The notes below the pieces were generated by a model that ran no database searches, was not told where the DNA came from, and saw only the letters and a program-made list of their open reading frames with translations. Shown here in pieces: positions 6,801 to 14,217 of a stretch of DNA of 14,217 nt. How positions within the stretch are numbered: the stretch's first letter is position 1; the number at the start of each line of letters is the position of its first letter. A program made the position numbers and the translations under genes. The DNA comes from Deltaproteobacteria bacterium (GTDB taxonomy: Bacteria > Myxococcota_A > UBA9160 > SMWR01), in assembly GCA_019313605.1 (NCBI GenBank), contig JAFDAW010000034.1, forward strand, positions 1-14,217, given 5' to 3'.

Positions 6801-8135
6801 GTGGCCAAAGAGAAAGCAGTAGGCATCGGTGTGATCGGTTTCGGGACCATTGGGACCGGCGTCGTCAAGGTATTACAGCGCAACGCGGACGTGATCGAGC
6901 GGCGGCTCGGCTTTCCGCTGCGGCTGGTTCGCGTGGTCGATCTCGATCTGGAGACGGATCGCGGCGTCGACCTCGGGGACGTTCGCTTCGACTCCGATTC
7001 CGACTCGCTGATCGAGGATCCCGCGGTCGACATCGTGATCGAGTTGATCGGCGGCTACGACGTCGCGAAGCAGATGATCCTGCGCTCGATCGAAGCCGGC
7101 AAGCACGTGGTCACCGCCAACAAGGCGCTGCTCGCGCTGCACGGCAAAGAGATCTTCGACGCCGCCCGCAAACGAGGTGTCGATGTCGCTTTCGAGGCGA
7201 GCGTGGCCGGCGGCATTCCAATTCTTCGCTCCCTGCGTGAGGGGCTCGCCGCCAATCACATCGAGAGCGTTTACGGGATCATGAACGGCACGACGAATTA
7301 CGTGCTGACGCAAATGGAAGCGACGGGTGAAGATTTCGACGTCGTCGTCAAACGCGCTCAGGAACTCGGCTACGCCGAGGCGGATCCGAGCTTCGACCTC
7401 GACGGTGTGGATGCGGCCCACAAGCTCACCCTGCTCGTCGCAATGGCCTTCGGTGCAGATCTCACCTACAAGGACATCTCGACCGAGGGGATTCGCGGGC
7501 TCACGCCGGTCGACTTCGCGGCGGCAGCGGAGTTTGGCTACCGGATCAAGTTGCTCGGCATCGCGAAGGCGCATCGGGGGCCCGACGGAGAGGAGTCGAT
7601 CGAGGCGCGGGTTCATCCGACCCTGATTCCGAAAACGAGCCTGCTCGCGAATGTGGACGGTGCCATGAATGCCGTCGCGGTCTGTGGGGATGCGGTGGGT
7701 CCGACACTCTTCTACGGCGCGGGTGCGGGCGAATTGCCGACCGCGAGTGCGGTGGTCGGCGATCTGATCGAAATCGCGCGCGAAGTGCGGCGCGGAGCCG
7801 CGGGCCGCGTCGCTCCGCTCTCCTATCTGCCGCACGAGTTGAGTCCCCGGCCGATCCTGCCGCTCGACGACATCGTAGGGCGCGCGTATCTGCGCTTTTC
7901 GGCGTTGGATCGCCCGGGCGCGCTCGCGCACATCTCGGGGATTCTCGGTGACCACGATATCGGCATCGAATCCGTGAGCCAGACCGGGCAGGGCGGCGAT
8001 GGCGAGTCCGTGCCGGTCCTGATGCAGACCGATCCCGTGCGAGAATCCGTTCTCCGCGAGGCGCTCGATGAGATCGAGCGGCTTTCCGACCTCAGCGCGC
8101 CCACCCGCTTGATTCGGATCGAAGAGGAGCTGTAG
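6801..8135 (+). CDS. hom: Homoserine dehydrogenase
   Basis: Encodes 444 aa from GTG 6801, with GGGAG 7 nt upstream. It reduces aspartate semialdehyde to homoserine with NAD(P)H, the branch step toward threonine and methionine, in the cytoplasm. The Rossmann motif GFGTIGTG is at 13-20. GIMNGTTNYVL is typical of the family. The catalytic block EADPSFDLDGVDAAHK contains Glu193, Asp204 and Lys208 at the spacing known for the family's substrate-binding and proton-transfer residues. The C-terminus (about 362-438, RFSALDRPGALAHISGIL) is an ACT domain, which in relatives senses end product, so feedback control by threonine is likely but inferred. It is monofunctional: no aspartokinase is fused. It is followed by thrC after 2 nt. 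Length is normal for the ACT-containing class. Confidence 0.97.
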   Translation: MAKEKAVGIGVIGFGTIGTGVVKVLQRNADVIERRLGFPLRLVRVVDLDLETDRGVDLGDVRFDSDSDSLIEDPAVDIVIELIGGYDVAKQMILRSIEAGKHVVTANKALLALHGKEIFDAARKRGVDVAFEASVAGGIPILRSLREGLAANHIESVYGIMNGTTNYVLTQMEATGEDFDVVVKRAQELGYAEADPSFDLDGVDAAHKLTLLVAMAFGADLTYKDISTEGIRGLTPVDFAAAAEFGYRIKLLGIAKAHRGPDGEESIEARVHPTLIPKTSLLANVDGAMNAVAVCGDAVGPTLFYGAGAGELPTASAVVGDLIEIAREVRRGAAGRVAPLSYLPHELSPRPILPLDDIVGRAYLRFSALDRPGALAHISGILGDHDIGIESVSQTGQGGDGESVPVLMQTDPVRESVLREALDEIERLSDLSAPTRLIRIEEEL

Positions 8136-8137
8136 CG

Positions 8138-9490
8138 ATGTCCAAGCAGGTAGCGCCGCGGGCCTGGTTCCAGAGCATTCGGGACCCGCAGGAACGCTAC
8201 GAGCTCGATGAAATCGTCTACAAGGCCAAAGACGGTGCGCTGCTGGAGGTCGTTCACGACCTCGGCGAACTCCGCAAGAAAAGCGCCGACGAGTGGAAGG
8301 CGCTGTTCAAGGCGCGCAGCTGCGGTACGCAATGGCCGTTCGGCTCGGGCGTCTGGGGCAAGAAGGAGTGGGTGCTTCCGGACATCAACGACGACAACGT
8401 CGTCTCGTTGTACGAAGGCAACTCCAATCTCTTCTGGGCCGAGCGCTACGGCAAGCAGGAACTCGGCATGAGCGAACTCTGGATCAAGCAATGCGGCAAC
8501 ACCCACACGGGTTCGTTCAAGGATCTGGGGATGACGGTGCTCGTCTCGATGGTCAAGGAGTTGCTGCACCGCGGAAAGCAGATCCCCGCCGTGGCTTGCG
8601 CCTCCACGGGCGATACCTCGGCGGCGTTGGCCGCCTACTCGGCGGCGGCCGGAATCCCGGCGATCGTCTTTCTGCCGAAGGGAAAGGTCTCGATCGCCCA
8701 GTTGATCCAACCCGTCGCCAACGGCGCGATCGTCTTCGCACTCGACACCGACTTCGACGGTTGCATGGAGATCGTGAAGCAGGTTGCGGAGAACGACGGC
8801 GTCTATCTCGCGAATTCGATGAACAGCCTGCGGATCGAGGGTCAAAAGACGGTCGGGATCGAGATCGTCGAGCAGTGCGACTGGAAGGTTCCGGATTGGA
8901 TCGTGATCCCGGGCGGTAACCTCGGCAACGTATCGGCGATCGCCAAGGGCTTCGACATGATGCTCGATCTAGGTCTGATCGACCGCAAACCGCGAATCGT
9001 CTGCGCGCAGGCGGAGGCCGCGAACCCGCTCTACCTCTCGTACCAGCGCAATTTCGAGGTTTTCGAGCCGATTGCGGCGCGCGAGACACTCGCTTCGGCC
9101 ATCCAGATCGGCAATCCGGTTTCGATCGAGAAGGCCATCGACGCACTCCAACGCTACGACGGGATCGTCGAGCAGGCGAGTGAAGCGGAGATCGCAGAAG
9201 CGAGTGCGCGGGCCGATCGGACGGGCCTGTTCAACTGCCCCCACACGGGCGTCGCTCTGGCAGCGCTGGAAAAACTCGTGAAAGGTGGCGTGATCGATCG
9301 GGATCAACACGTCGTCGTGGTGTCCACCGCGCACGGGCTCAAATTTGTGGACCAGAAGGTGAAGTACCATCGGATGGAGCTCAAAGGGATCGAGTCGATG
9401 AACGCAAACCCGCCGATCGAGTTGCCGGCGCGCTACGAGATGGTGCGCGACGAGATGCTGCGACAAATCGAGCGGCGCGGCGCGCCCTGA
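8138..9490 (+). CDS. thrC: Threonine synthase
   Basis: Encodes 450 aa from ATG 8138, 2 nt after the hom stop, with AGGAG 8 nt upstream inside the end of hom. That suggests translational coupling. It converts O-phosphohomoserine to threonine with pyridoxal phosphate. The PLP-lysine motif GNTHTGSFKDLG places the Schiff-base lysine at 128. The phosphate-binding CASTGDTSAAL and GGNLGNVSAIAKGF motifs are typical of threonine synthase in the fold-type II PLP enzymes. GLFNCPHTGVAL near the C-terminus also fits. The homoserine kinase needed between hom and thrC is not in this window. It is intact, of normal length and cytoplasmic. Confidence 0.96.
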   Translation: MSKQVAPRAWFQSIRDPQERYELDEIVYKAKDGALLEVVHDLGELRKKSADEWKALFKARSCGTQWPFGSGVWGKKEWVLPDINDDNVVSLYEGNSNLFWAERYGKQELGMSELWIKQCGNTHTGSFKDLGMTVLVSMVKELLHRGKQIPAVACASTGDTSAALAAYSAAAGIPAIVFLPKGKVSIAQLIQPVANGAIVFALDTDFDGCMEIVKQVAENDGVYLANSMNSLRIEGQKTVGIEIVEQCDWKVPDWIVIPGGNLGNVSAIAKGFDMMLDLGLIDRKPRIVCAQAEAANPLYLSYQRNFEVFEPIAARETLASAIQIGNPVSIEKAIDALQRYDGIVEQASEAEIAEASARADRTGLFNCPHTGVALAALEKLVKGGVIDRDQHVVVVSTAHGLKFVDQKVKYHRMELKGIESMNANPPIELPARYEMVRDEMLRQIERRGAP

Positions 9491-9497
9491 GGAATCG

Positions 9498-10115
9498 ATG
9501 TTCACCGGAATCGTAGAAACCGTCGGTATCATCGAGAAGGTCGAGCCGGGCGATGATCTGACGCGGCTGGTCGTTGGCGCCGAGTCGATCGCTGAAGGGG
9601 TGAAGCTCGGCGACAGCATCGCCGTAAACGGGGGGTGTCTCACCGTGACATCGCTTCTCGATGGTCGCTTCGCATTCGAAGCCATTCCGGAGACGATGGA
9701 GCGCACGAATCTCGGCGATCTAAAGGTGGGTTCGCGGGTCAACCTGGAGCGCGCGATGCGCGCTGGGGATCGGCTCGACGGACATATCGTTCAGGGGCAC
9801 GTGGACGGCGTCGGAACCGTTCGCGCGGTCATCCAGGATGGCAATGACGTCAGGCTTCAGGTCGACTGCGATCCCGAATTGGCCGACTGTGTGGTCGAGA
9901 AGGGTTCGATTGCGATCGATGGTGTATCGCTGACAGTCTCAGCACTACTGCCGTCGGGATTCGAGGTCGCGCTGATTCCCCACACTCTGGAAGTGACCAC
10001 CCTGAGCGATCGTCAGATTCATGACCGGGTCAATCTGGAAGCGGACGTGTTGGGAAAGTACGTGAAGCGCTACCTCGAACGCATGCTTCCACCGAATGAC
10101 GAAGCGTCTCGTTAG
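9498..10115 (+). CDS. ribE: Riboflavin synthase, alpha subunit
   Basis: Encodes 205 aa from ATG 9498, 7 nt after thrC, with GAGGA close upstream overlapping the thrC stop. It dismutates two molecules of 6,7-dimethyl-8-ribityllumazine to riboflavin and a pyrimidinedione. The signature N-terminus MFTGIVE is present. Two homologous lumazine-binding barrels are visible: the first includes SIAVNGGCLTVT, and the second begins near GHIVQGHVDGVGTV and includes SIAIDGVSLTVS. The tail NLEADVLGKYVKRYLERM is the usual trimerisation helix. Length is normal. The other rib genes (ribD, ribBA, ribH) are not adjacent, so this copy sits apart from the common rib operon. Its last 20 nt overlap the start of the downstream protease gene. 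Confidence 0.97.
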   Translation: MFTGIVETVGIIEKVEPGDDLTRLVVGAESIAEGVKLGDSIAVNGGCLTVTSLLDGRFAFEAIPETMERTNLGDLKVGSRVNLERAMRAGDRLDGHIVQGHVDGVGTVRAVIQDGNDVRLQVDCDPELADCVVEKGSIAIDGVSLTVSALLPSGFEVALIPHTLEVTTLSDRQIHDRVNLEADVLGKYVKRYLERMLPPNDEASR

Positions 10116-12969
10116 CGGTCCCGGGCTCTTCGGGCCGGGAAATGCTCCCAAGAATCAGTGCTGCGCGCTGTTTCTGGGGAGCCTCTTCGCGCTGCTCGTC
10201 GCCTTCCCGGCGGTCGCCGATGGCCCTGTGCATCAGGACGCGTGGCAGGCTGCACTCGAAGATGTGGCGCCGGCGGTCGTCGTCCTGCGCGTTCGGGTTC
10301 CGCGCGCATTCGACACCCAGAAGGCCGCCTATGAGAGGGCCACCGGTTTCGTGGTGGATGCCGAGCTCGGTATCATCCTCACCAACCGCCACGTCGTAAA
10401 CCCCGGCCCCGTAGCGGCCGAGGCGGTCTTCTTGAACCACGAAGAAGTCGAAGTCCGCGCCGTCTACCGCGACCCCATCCACGATTTCGGCTTCTACCGG
10501 TACGATCCGGACGACGTCGAGTTCATGAAGCCGAACGAACTCCTGCTGGTTCCCGAGCACGCGCGCGTCGGAACCGAAATCCGCGTGGTGGGAAACGACG
10601 CGGGCGAGAAACTCTCGATTCTGTCGGGCACGCTGGCTCGCCTGGATCGAGAAGCGCCGCGCTATGGAAAGAAGGCCTACAACGACTTCAACACCTTCTA
10701 CTTTCAGGCCGCCTCGGGAACGTCGGGAGGATCGTCGGGCTCTCCCGTGGTGGATGTTCACGGCCACGCGGTTGCCCTCAATGCGGGCGGCAACCGGGTC
10801 GCATCATCGAGCTACTACCTTCCGCTCGACCGCATCGTACGCGCACTCGAATACGTTCAGCGGGGCGAAAGCGTCCCGCGCGGAACCATTCAGACCGTAT
10901 TTGTGCGGCGCCCCTACGACGAACTGCGGCGACTCGGACTGCGCGGTGAAGTCGAAGCGAAAGTCCGCCGCTCGTTTCCCGACGCGACCGGCATGCTCGT
11001 CGTCGATGAGGTCGTCCCGGGCGGCCCCGCGGATGGGAAGCTCGAAATCGGTGACATCCTGTTGAGCGTGGGAGATGTCTCACTGACATCGTTCTTGCCG
11101 CTAGATGCGTTTCTCGATGATCACGTCGATCGGGAGATCGCACTGAAGGTGGAGCGCGCTGGAGCGACTCTCAGCACATCCATCACGGTGAAGGATCTGA
11201 GCTCGATTACTCCTGAGCGCTACCTGGAGATTGGTGGCGGTATTCTCCACCCGCTCTCTTACCAGCAAGCCCGGAATCACGCGGTTGCCGTGGAAGGTCT
11301 TTATCTGGCGCTGGGTGGTTACGCGTTCACCAAGGCGGGCCTGAAACGCGGAGCCGTGATCACGGAACTCAACGGCGACGGCGTCGAATCCCTCGCGGAT
11401 TTCGAAGCCCGCTGGGCGGCACTCCCCAATGGCGCCAAGGCCACGGTCCGCTATTTCGAACTCGAAAACCCGAAACTCGAGTTGCTCGCAGTCGTCACCG
11501 TCGACCGACTCTGGTTTCCGATGCAACTTTGTATTCGAGACGATGCGACAGGGGGGTGGCCCTGTTCGATTTCACCGGCGCCACCCGAGCAGCAGGAGCA
11601 ATTTCCCGCGACGACCAGCTTCAATAGCGACTTGCCGAGGCCGATGCGAGATCTCGCACCTTCCCTGGTGATGGTCGAGTTCAATACGCCGTTTCGGATC
11701 GATGGCCTCCATTCCGAGCGGTTCAAGGGCACCGGCCTGGTGGTCGACGCCGAACGCGGATTGGTCGTCGTCGATCGCGAGACCATTCCGGTAGCACTGG
11801 GTGACGTGAGGCTCGTGTTTGCGTCGTCCGTCGACGTTCCGGGTGAAGTCGTCTTCATCCACCCGGTTCACAACCTGGCGGTCGTCGCCTACGACCCCTG
11901 GCTGTTGGGCGATACCCCGATCCGAAGCGCCCGGTTGCGGCCCAAATCGCTCGAGTCGAATGATGAGGTCTGGGTGGTGGGCCTGAGTCCCGACCAGGAA
12001 CTCGTGTCGCGCAAGAGCCGCGTCTCGACCGTCGAAGACTTTTCGCTGCCGTTGACGAACCCGCCGCGATTTCGGCAGGCGAACCTCGAAGTGGCCCTGC
12101 TCACCGATTCGCCGACCACGGTTGGCGGCGTTCTCGCGGACAAGAAGGGCAGGGTGCACGCCTATTGGGCATCGTTTTCGACGGGCGTACCTCCTCAATC
12201 CTATTTCGGGGGGATCGGTGTGGAGCACATCGAGGAAATCCTGAAACCCCTGCGCGAGGGCCGGCCGGTCGGATGGCGCACGCTGGGAGCAGAGTGGCGC
12301 CCGATCACACTCGCGGATGCGCGATCCCGAGGTCTCTCGGAAGCGTCCGCGCGTAAACTCGAAGCGCACGACAGCAGCCGGCGCGTGCTCGCAATTTCCC
12401 GCCTGACGGCCGGCATGCCATCCGCAGAGATATTGAAGCCCGGTGATCTTCTGCTCGCGGTCGATGGCAAACCGATCGCGACCTTTGAAGAAATCGAACG
12501 GGCAGGGCAACAAGACGAAGTCAGGTTGACCCTGCTGCGTGATGGCGAGGAGATGACGCTTCCGGTTCCAACCACTGCTGTCGACGGTCGCGGGACGGAT
12601 CGCGCGCTGTTCTGGGCAGGCGCGGTCTTGCAGGCGCCCCATTCCGCGATCAATGAACAGGGTGGCATCGAGCCCAAGGGTGTCTATGTGGCGTGGTTCT
12701 GGTACGGCTCGCCCGCGAATCGGTATGGACTGTCCGCGAGCCGTCTGATCGTCGCGGTCGACGACCGCGATGTCACGGACCTGGACAGCTTTCTGGCCGC
12801 CGTCGTGGATCGTCCCGATCGCAGCTCGGTGCGCCTTCGCACCGTCAGCCTCGACGGGCGAACGGATGTCATGACCTTGAAGCTGGATCTGGAGTTCTGG
12901 CCCACCACGGAATTGCGTCGAAATGGGAAGGGTTGGGAGCGGATTTCGCACCCACCCTCCGCGGACTGA
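10096..12969 (+). CDS. Double-HtrA serine protease with PDZ domains, Nma111/DEG7-like
   Basis: Encodes 957 aa. ATG 10096 overlaps ribE by 20 nt with no clear Shine-Dalgarno, so reinitiation is likely. A signal peptide is visible (hydrophobic LFLGSLFALLVAF, then AVA before DG near residue 42), so it is predicted periplasmic. Domains in order: active trypsin-like protease (about 50-255) with TNRHVV His99, DPIHDFGF Asp130 and GGSSGSP Ser214; PDZ (about 299-368); second PDZ-like (about 399-470); second protease-like domain (about 515-740); PDZ (about 764-827); PDZ-like (about 862-936). In the second protease domain the three positions read Glu (VDRET), Asn (HPVHNLAV) and a non-Ser (TTVGGVL), so it should be inactive. 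This order and motifs such as GNDAGEKLSIL, YNDFNT and HPVHNLAVVAYDP match what I recall of yeast Nma111/Ynm3 and plant DEG7. Known HtrA proteases degrade misfolded proteins; the target here is unknown. Confidence 0.9.
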   Translation: MTKRLVSGPGLFGPGNAPKNQCCALFLGSLFALLVAFPAVADGPVHQDAWQAALEDVAPAVVVLRVRVPRAFDTQKAAYERATGFVVDAELGIILTNRHVVNPGPVAAEAVFLNHEEVEVRAVYRDPIHDFGFYRYDPDDVEFMKPNELLLVPEHARVGTEIRVVGNDAGEKLSILSGTLARLDREAPRYGKKAYNDFNTFYFQAASGTSGGSSGSPVVDVHGHAVALNAGGNRVASSSYYLPLDRIVRALEYVQRGESVPRGTIQTVFVRRPYDELRRLGLRGEVEAKVRRSFPDATGMLVVDEVVPGGPADGKLEIGDILLSVGDVSLTSFLPLDAFLDDHVDREIALKVERAGATLSTSITVKDLSSITPERYLEIGGGILHPLSYQQARNHAVAVEGLYLALGGYAFTKAGLKRGAVITELNGDGVESLADFEARWAALPNGAKATVRYFELENPKLELLAVVTVDRLWFPMQLCIRDDATGGWPCSISPAPPEQQEQFPATTSFNSDLPRPMRDLAPSLVMVEFNTPFRIDGLHSERFKGTGLVVDAERGLVVVDRETIPVALGDVRLVFASSVDVPGEVVFIHPVHNLAVVAYDPWLLGDTPIRSARLRPKSLESNDEVWVVGLSPDQELVSRKSRVSTVEDFSLPLTNPPRFRQANLEVALLTDSPTTVGGVLADKKGRVHAYWASFSTGVPPQSYFGGIGVEHIEEILKPLREGRPVGWRTLGAEWRPITLADARSRGLSEASARKLEAHDSSRRVLAISRLTAGMPSAEILKPGDLLLAVDGKPIATFEEIERAGQQDEVRLTLLRDGEEMTLPVPTTAVDGRGTDRALFWAGAVLQAPHSAINEQGGIEPKGVYVAWFWYGSPANRYGLSASRLIVAVDDRDVTDLDSFLAAVVDRPDRSSVRLRTVSLDGRTDVMTLKLDLEFWPTTELRRNGKGWERISHPPSAD

Positions 12970-12987
12970 ACGAACAGGCGGCGAGGG

Positions 12988-13836
12988 ATGTCTCTAGCGT
13001 CTCTTTATCGATCGATTGCCACGGCACTGCTTGTGCTGGCGCCGCTTTCGCCAGCGATCGCGTCGCCGGCCGCTGAGGGCGTAGACGAGCATTCGCTCAT
13101 CGTTGGCGAAATCGACGCTCGAGCGATCGCGCTTCGCGCTGCAAATTCTCTGCGCGCCGACCGCACCTTCATGCGGGCTCGAGTGACGATCCGGTCGTCC
13201 AAAGGCGCAAAGGGGCGGGTGATCGAATTCGAATGCTGGAACGATCGGGTAGAGCGTCGGTCGTTCATTCAGATTCTCGCGCCCGATCCCGATGCGAGTA
13301 CCGCGCTCCTCAACCTTCCGCCGAATCTCTGGCGCTACGAGCCGGAGTTGGAGCGCACGGAGCGGGTTCTCCCATCGGCGCTGATAAAATCCTGGATGGG
13401 CAGTGACTTTGTGATAGGCGATTTGATCGATCCATTCAGCGACGTCGAGGACTACGAGGTCGAGTTGCTCGAGGTGGAAGAGTCATCCGAGAGCGCCGCC
13501 CAGGCGGGGCTCTACGTGCTGCAGTACACACCCCTGCCTGCGGCACGCGCCGCCTGGGGAAAGTTCGTGGCTTGGATCGAAGCCGAAGGCGGTGCGCCCA
13601 TGCGTCAGGAGTTCTACGACGCGAGCGGCAAGCGGCTTCGAACCATCCACTTCAGCGACGTTCGGTCCGTCGCTGGCCGCCGCGTCCCGCATCGCTGGAC
13701 GGTGATCCCGGTCGGCGAGAAAGGGCATGAATCCGTTCTCGAAATCCGCGATCTCCGATTCGAAGCGGCCTTCGATGACGCGATCTTTGCCACCGAGAAC
13801 CTCAAGCCCGCCAAGGACGCCAACCCCAACGAATAG
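12988..13836 (+). CDS. Outer-membrane lipoprotein-sorting protein, LolA-like
   Basis: Encodes 282 aa from ATG 12988, 18 nt after the protease gene. AGG at 12976-12978 and GAGGG just before the start are modest ribosome-binding sites. A signal peptide is present, with cleavage likely after AIA at residue 25, so the protein is periplasmic. The segment LWRYEPELERTERV (from Leu114) and SWMGSDF (135-141) are the hallmark of the LolA-like family annotated as outer membrane lipoprotein-sorting protein, in which a half-barrel binds lipid or acyl chains. Members often sit beside MMPL or ABC exporters, but none is visible here. It may carry lipids or lipoproteins to the outer membrane; that role is inferred from the fold. 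Sequence and length are normal for the family. It is distinct from classical LolA, which is shorter. Confidence 0.85.
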   Translation: MSLASLYRSIATALLVLAPLSPAIASPAAEGVDEHSLIVGEIDARAIALRAANSLRADRTFMRARVTIRSSKGAKGRVIEFECWNDRVERRSFIQILAPDPDASTALLNLPPNLWRYEPELERTERVLPSALIKSWMGSDFVIGDLIDPFSDVEDYEVELLEVEESSESAAQAGLYVLQYTPLPAARAAWGKFVAWIEAEGGAPMRQEFYDASGKRLRTIHFSDVRSVAGRRVPHRWTVIPVGEKGHESVLEIRDLRFEAAFDDAIFATENLKPAKDANPNE

Positions 13837-13845
13837 GATCGAGTC

Positions 13846-14217
13846 GTGATTCAATGGGAGCTGCTCGAATCCGCCGCGGTTCGGGAAACGGGAGCTGAAC
13901 TGCGCCTCTATCGGCGAGGCGGCGAGTTTTCGATTCGGCTCGAGGGCCGCGAGTTGATGAACAGCCGGGTGCACGGCTCGGAAGAAGCACTCGGTGAGCT
14001 CGCGTGCGAACGAATCGCCGATCGCCCGGGCGCGCGCGTTCTGGTCGGCGGGCTCGGAATGGGCTTTACGCTTGCGGCCACACTCTCGAAACTCGGCCCC
14101 GACGCCGAAGTGGTCGTCTCGGAACTCGTACCCGAAGTCGTGTCGTGGAGCCGGGGAGTGCTCGGCGAGCTTGCGAAGTACCCGCTTCGGGATCCGCGCG
14201 TGACGGTGCGTGTGATC
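13846..14217 (+). CDS. Spermidine-synthase-like methyltransferase-fold protein (partial)
   Basis: The reading frame is open from GTG 13846 to the window edge (124 codons), so the C-terminal part is missing. AGGA at 13835-13838 overlaps the previous stop and lies 7 nt before GTG. The N-terminus (IQWELLESAAV, then FSIRLEGRELMNSRVHGSE) forms the small beta domain seen before the nucleotide-binding fold. VLVGGLGMGFTLAA (from about residue 66) is the glycine-rich motif I of the spermidine synthase / SAM-dependent methyltransferase fold, and the acidic VVVSELVPE follows as the next strand. Proteins like this are usually annotated spermidine synthase, but without the rest I cannot say whether it transfers aminopropyl groups or does something else. 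It is the last visible member of the hom-to-LolA-like run. Confidence 0.8.
   Translation, partial: MIQWELLESAAVRETGAELRLYRRGGEFSIRLEGRELMNSRVHGSEEALGELACERIADRPGARVLVGGLGMGFTLAATLSKLGPDAEVVVSELVPEVVSWSRGVLGELAKYPLRDPRVTVRVI

Noticed and set aside
10120..10141. GC hairpin just after the ribE stop as a terminator
   Set aside because: It has five pairs then a mismatch, has no T-tract, and lies inside the start of the protease gene.
11572..12951. 459-codon open frame on the minus strand opposite the protease gene
   Set aside because: It is an antisense shadow in GC-rich DNA. The sense frame has a continuous recognisable protein and the antisense translation has no family features.

Overview
The window is GC-rich bacterial DNA with compact, mostly co-directional genes. 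Secretion signals, a small predicted lipoprotein and a LolA-like lipoprotein-sorting protein point to a Gram-negative cell. Gene content and protein style (K+-independent H+-pyrophosphatase, spermidine-synthase-like methyltransferase, NhaC antiporter) resemble deltaproteobacterial / Myxococcota-type lineages. There is no rRNA or other marker, so that placement is inference.

Layout. Positions 1-205 have no gene. They hold a 31-bp perfect inverted repeat (9-39 / 75-105), each arm carrying the palindrome GGTGAATATTCACC, and then a strong terminator hairpin (124-173). A saccharopine-dehydrogenase-family oxidoreductase runs leftward (1426-206). The spacer 1427-1765 holds decayed direct repeats. 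It is followed on the plus strand by a small orphan lipoprotein (1766-2017), a K+-independent membrane H+-pyrophosphatase (2262-4292) and an NhaC-family Na+/H+ antiporter. The antiporter appears to start at CTG 4346 behind a perfect Shine-Dalgarno. Together the last two could turn pyrophosphate into a proton gradient and then into Na+ export.

After a 127-nt spacer comes a tight plus-strand run: homoserine dehydrogenase (hom), threonine synthase (thrC), riboflavin synthase (ribE), a 957-aa double-HtrA protease, a LolA-like sorting protein, and a spermidine-synthase-like protein cut by the window end. Intergenic distances are 2, 7, -20, 18 and 9 nt, so this looks like one transcription unit mixing amino-acid and vitamin synthesis with envelope functions.

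The standout is the 957-aa protease. It has two trypsin-like domains, the first with an intact H/D/S triad and the second with all three positions lost, and about four PDZ-like domains. Motifs along its whole length match what I recall of the eukaryotic Nma111/Ynm3 and DEG7 double-HtrA family, yet here it carries a bacterial signal peptide. I see no CRISPR array, tRNA, rRNA, prophage or transposase gene.
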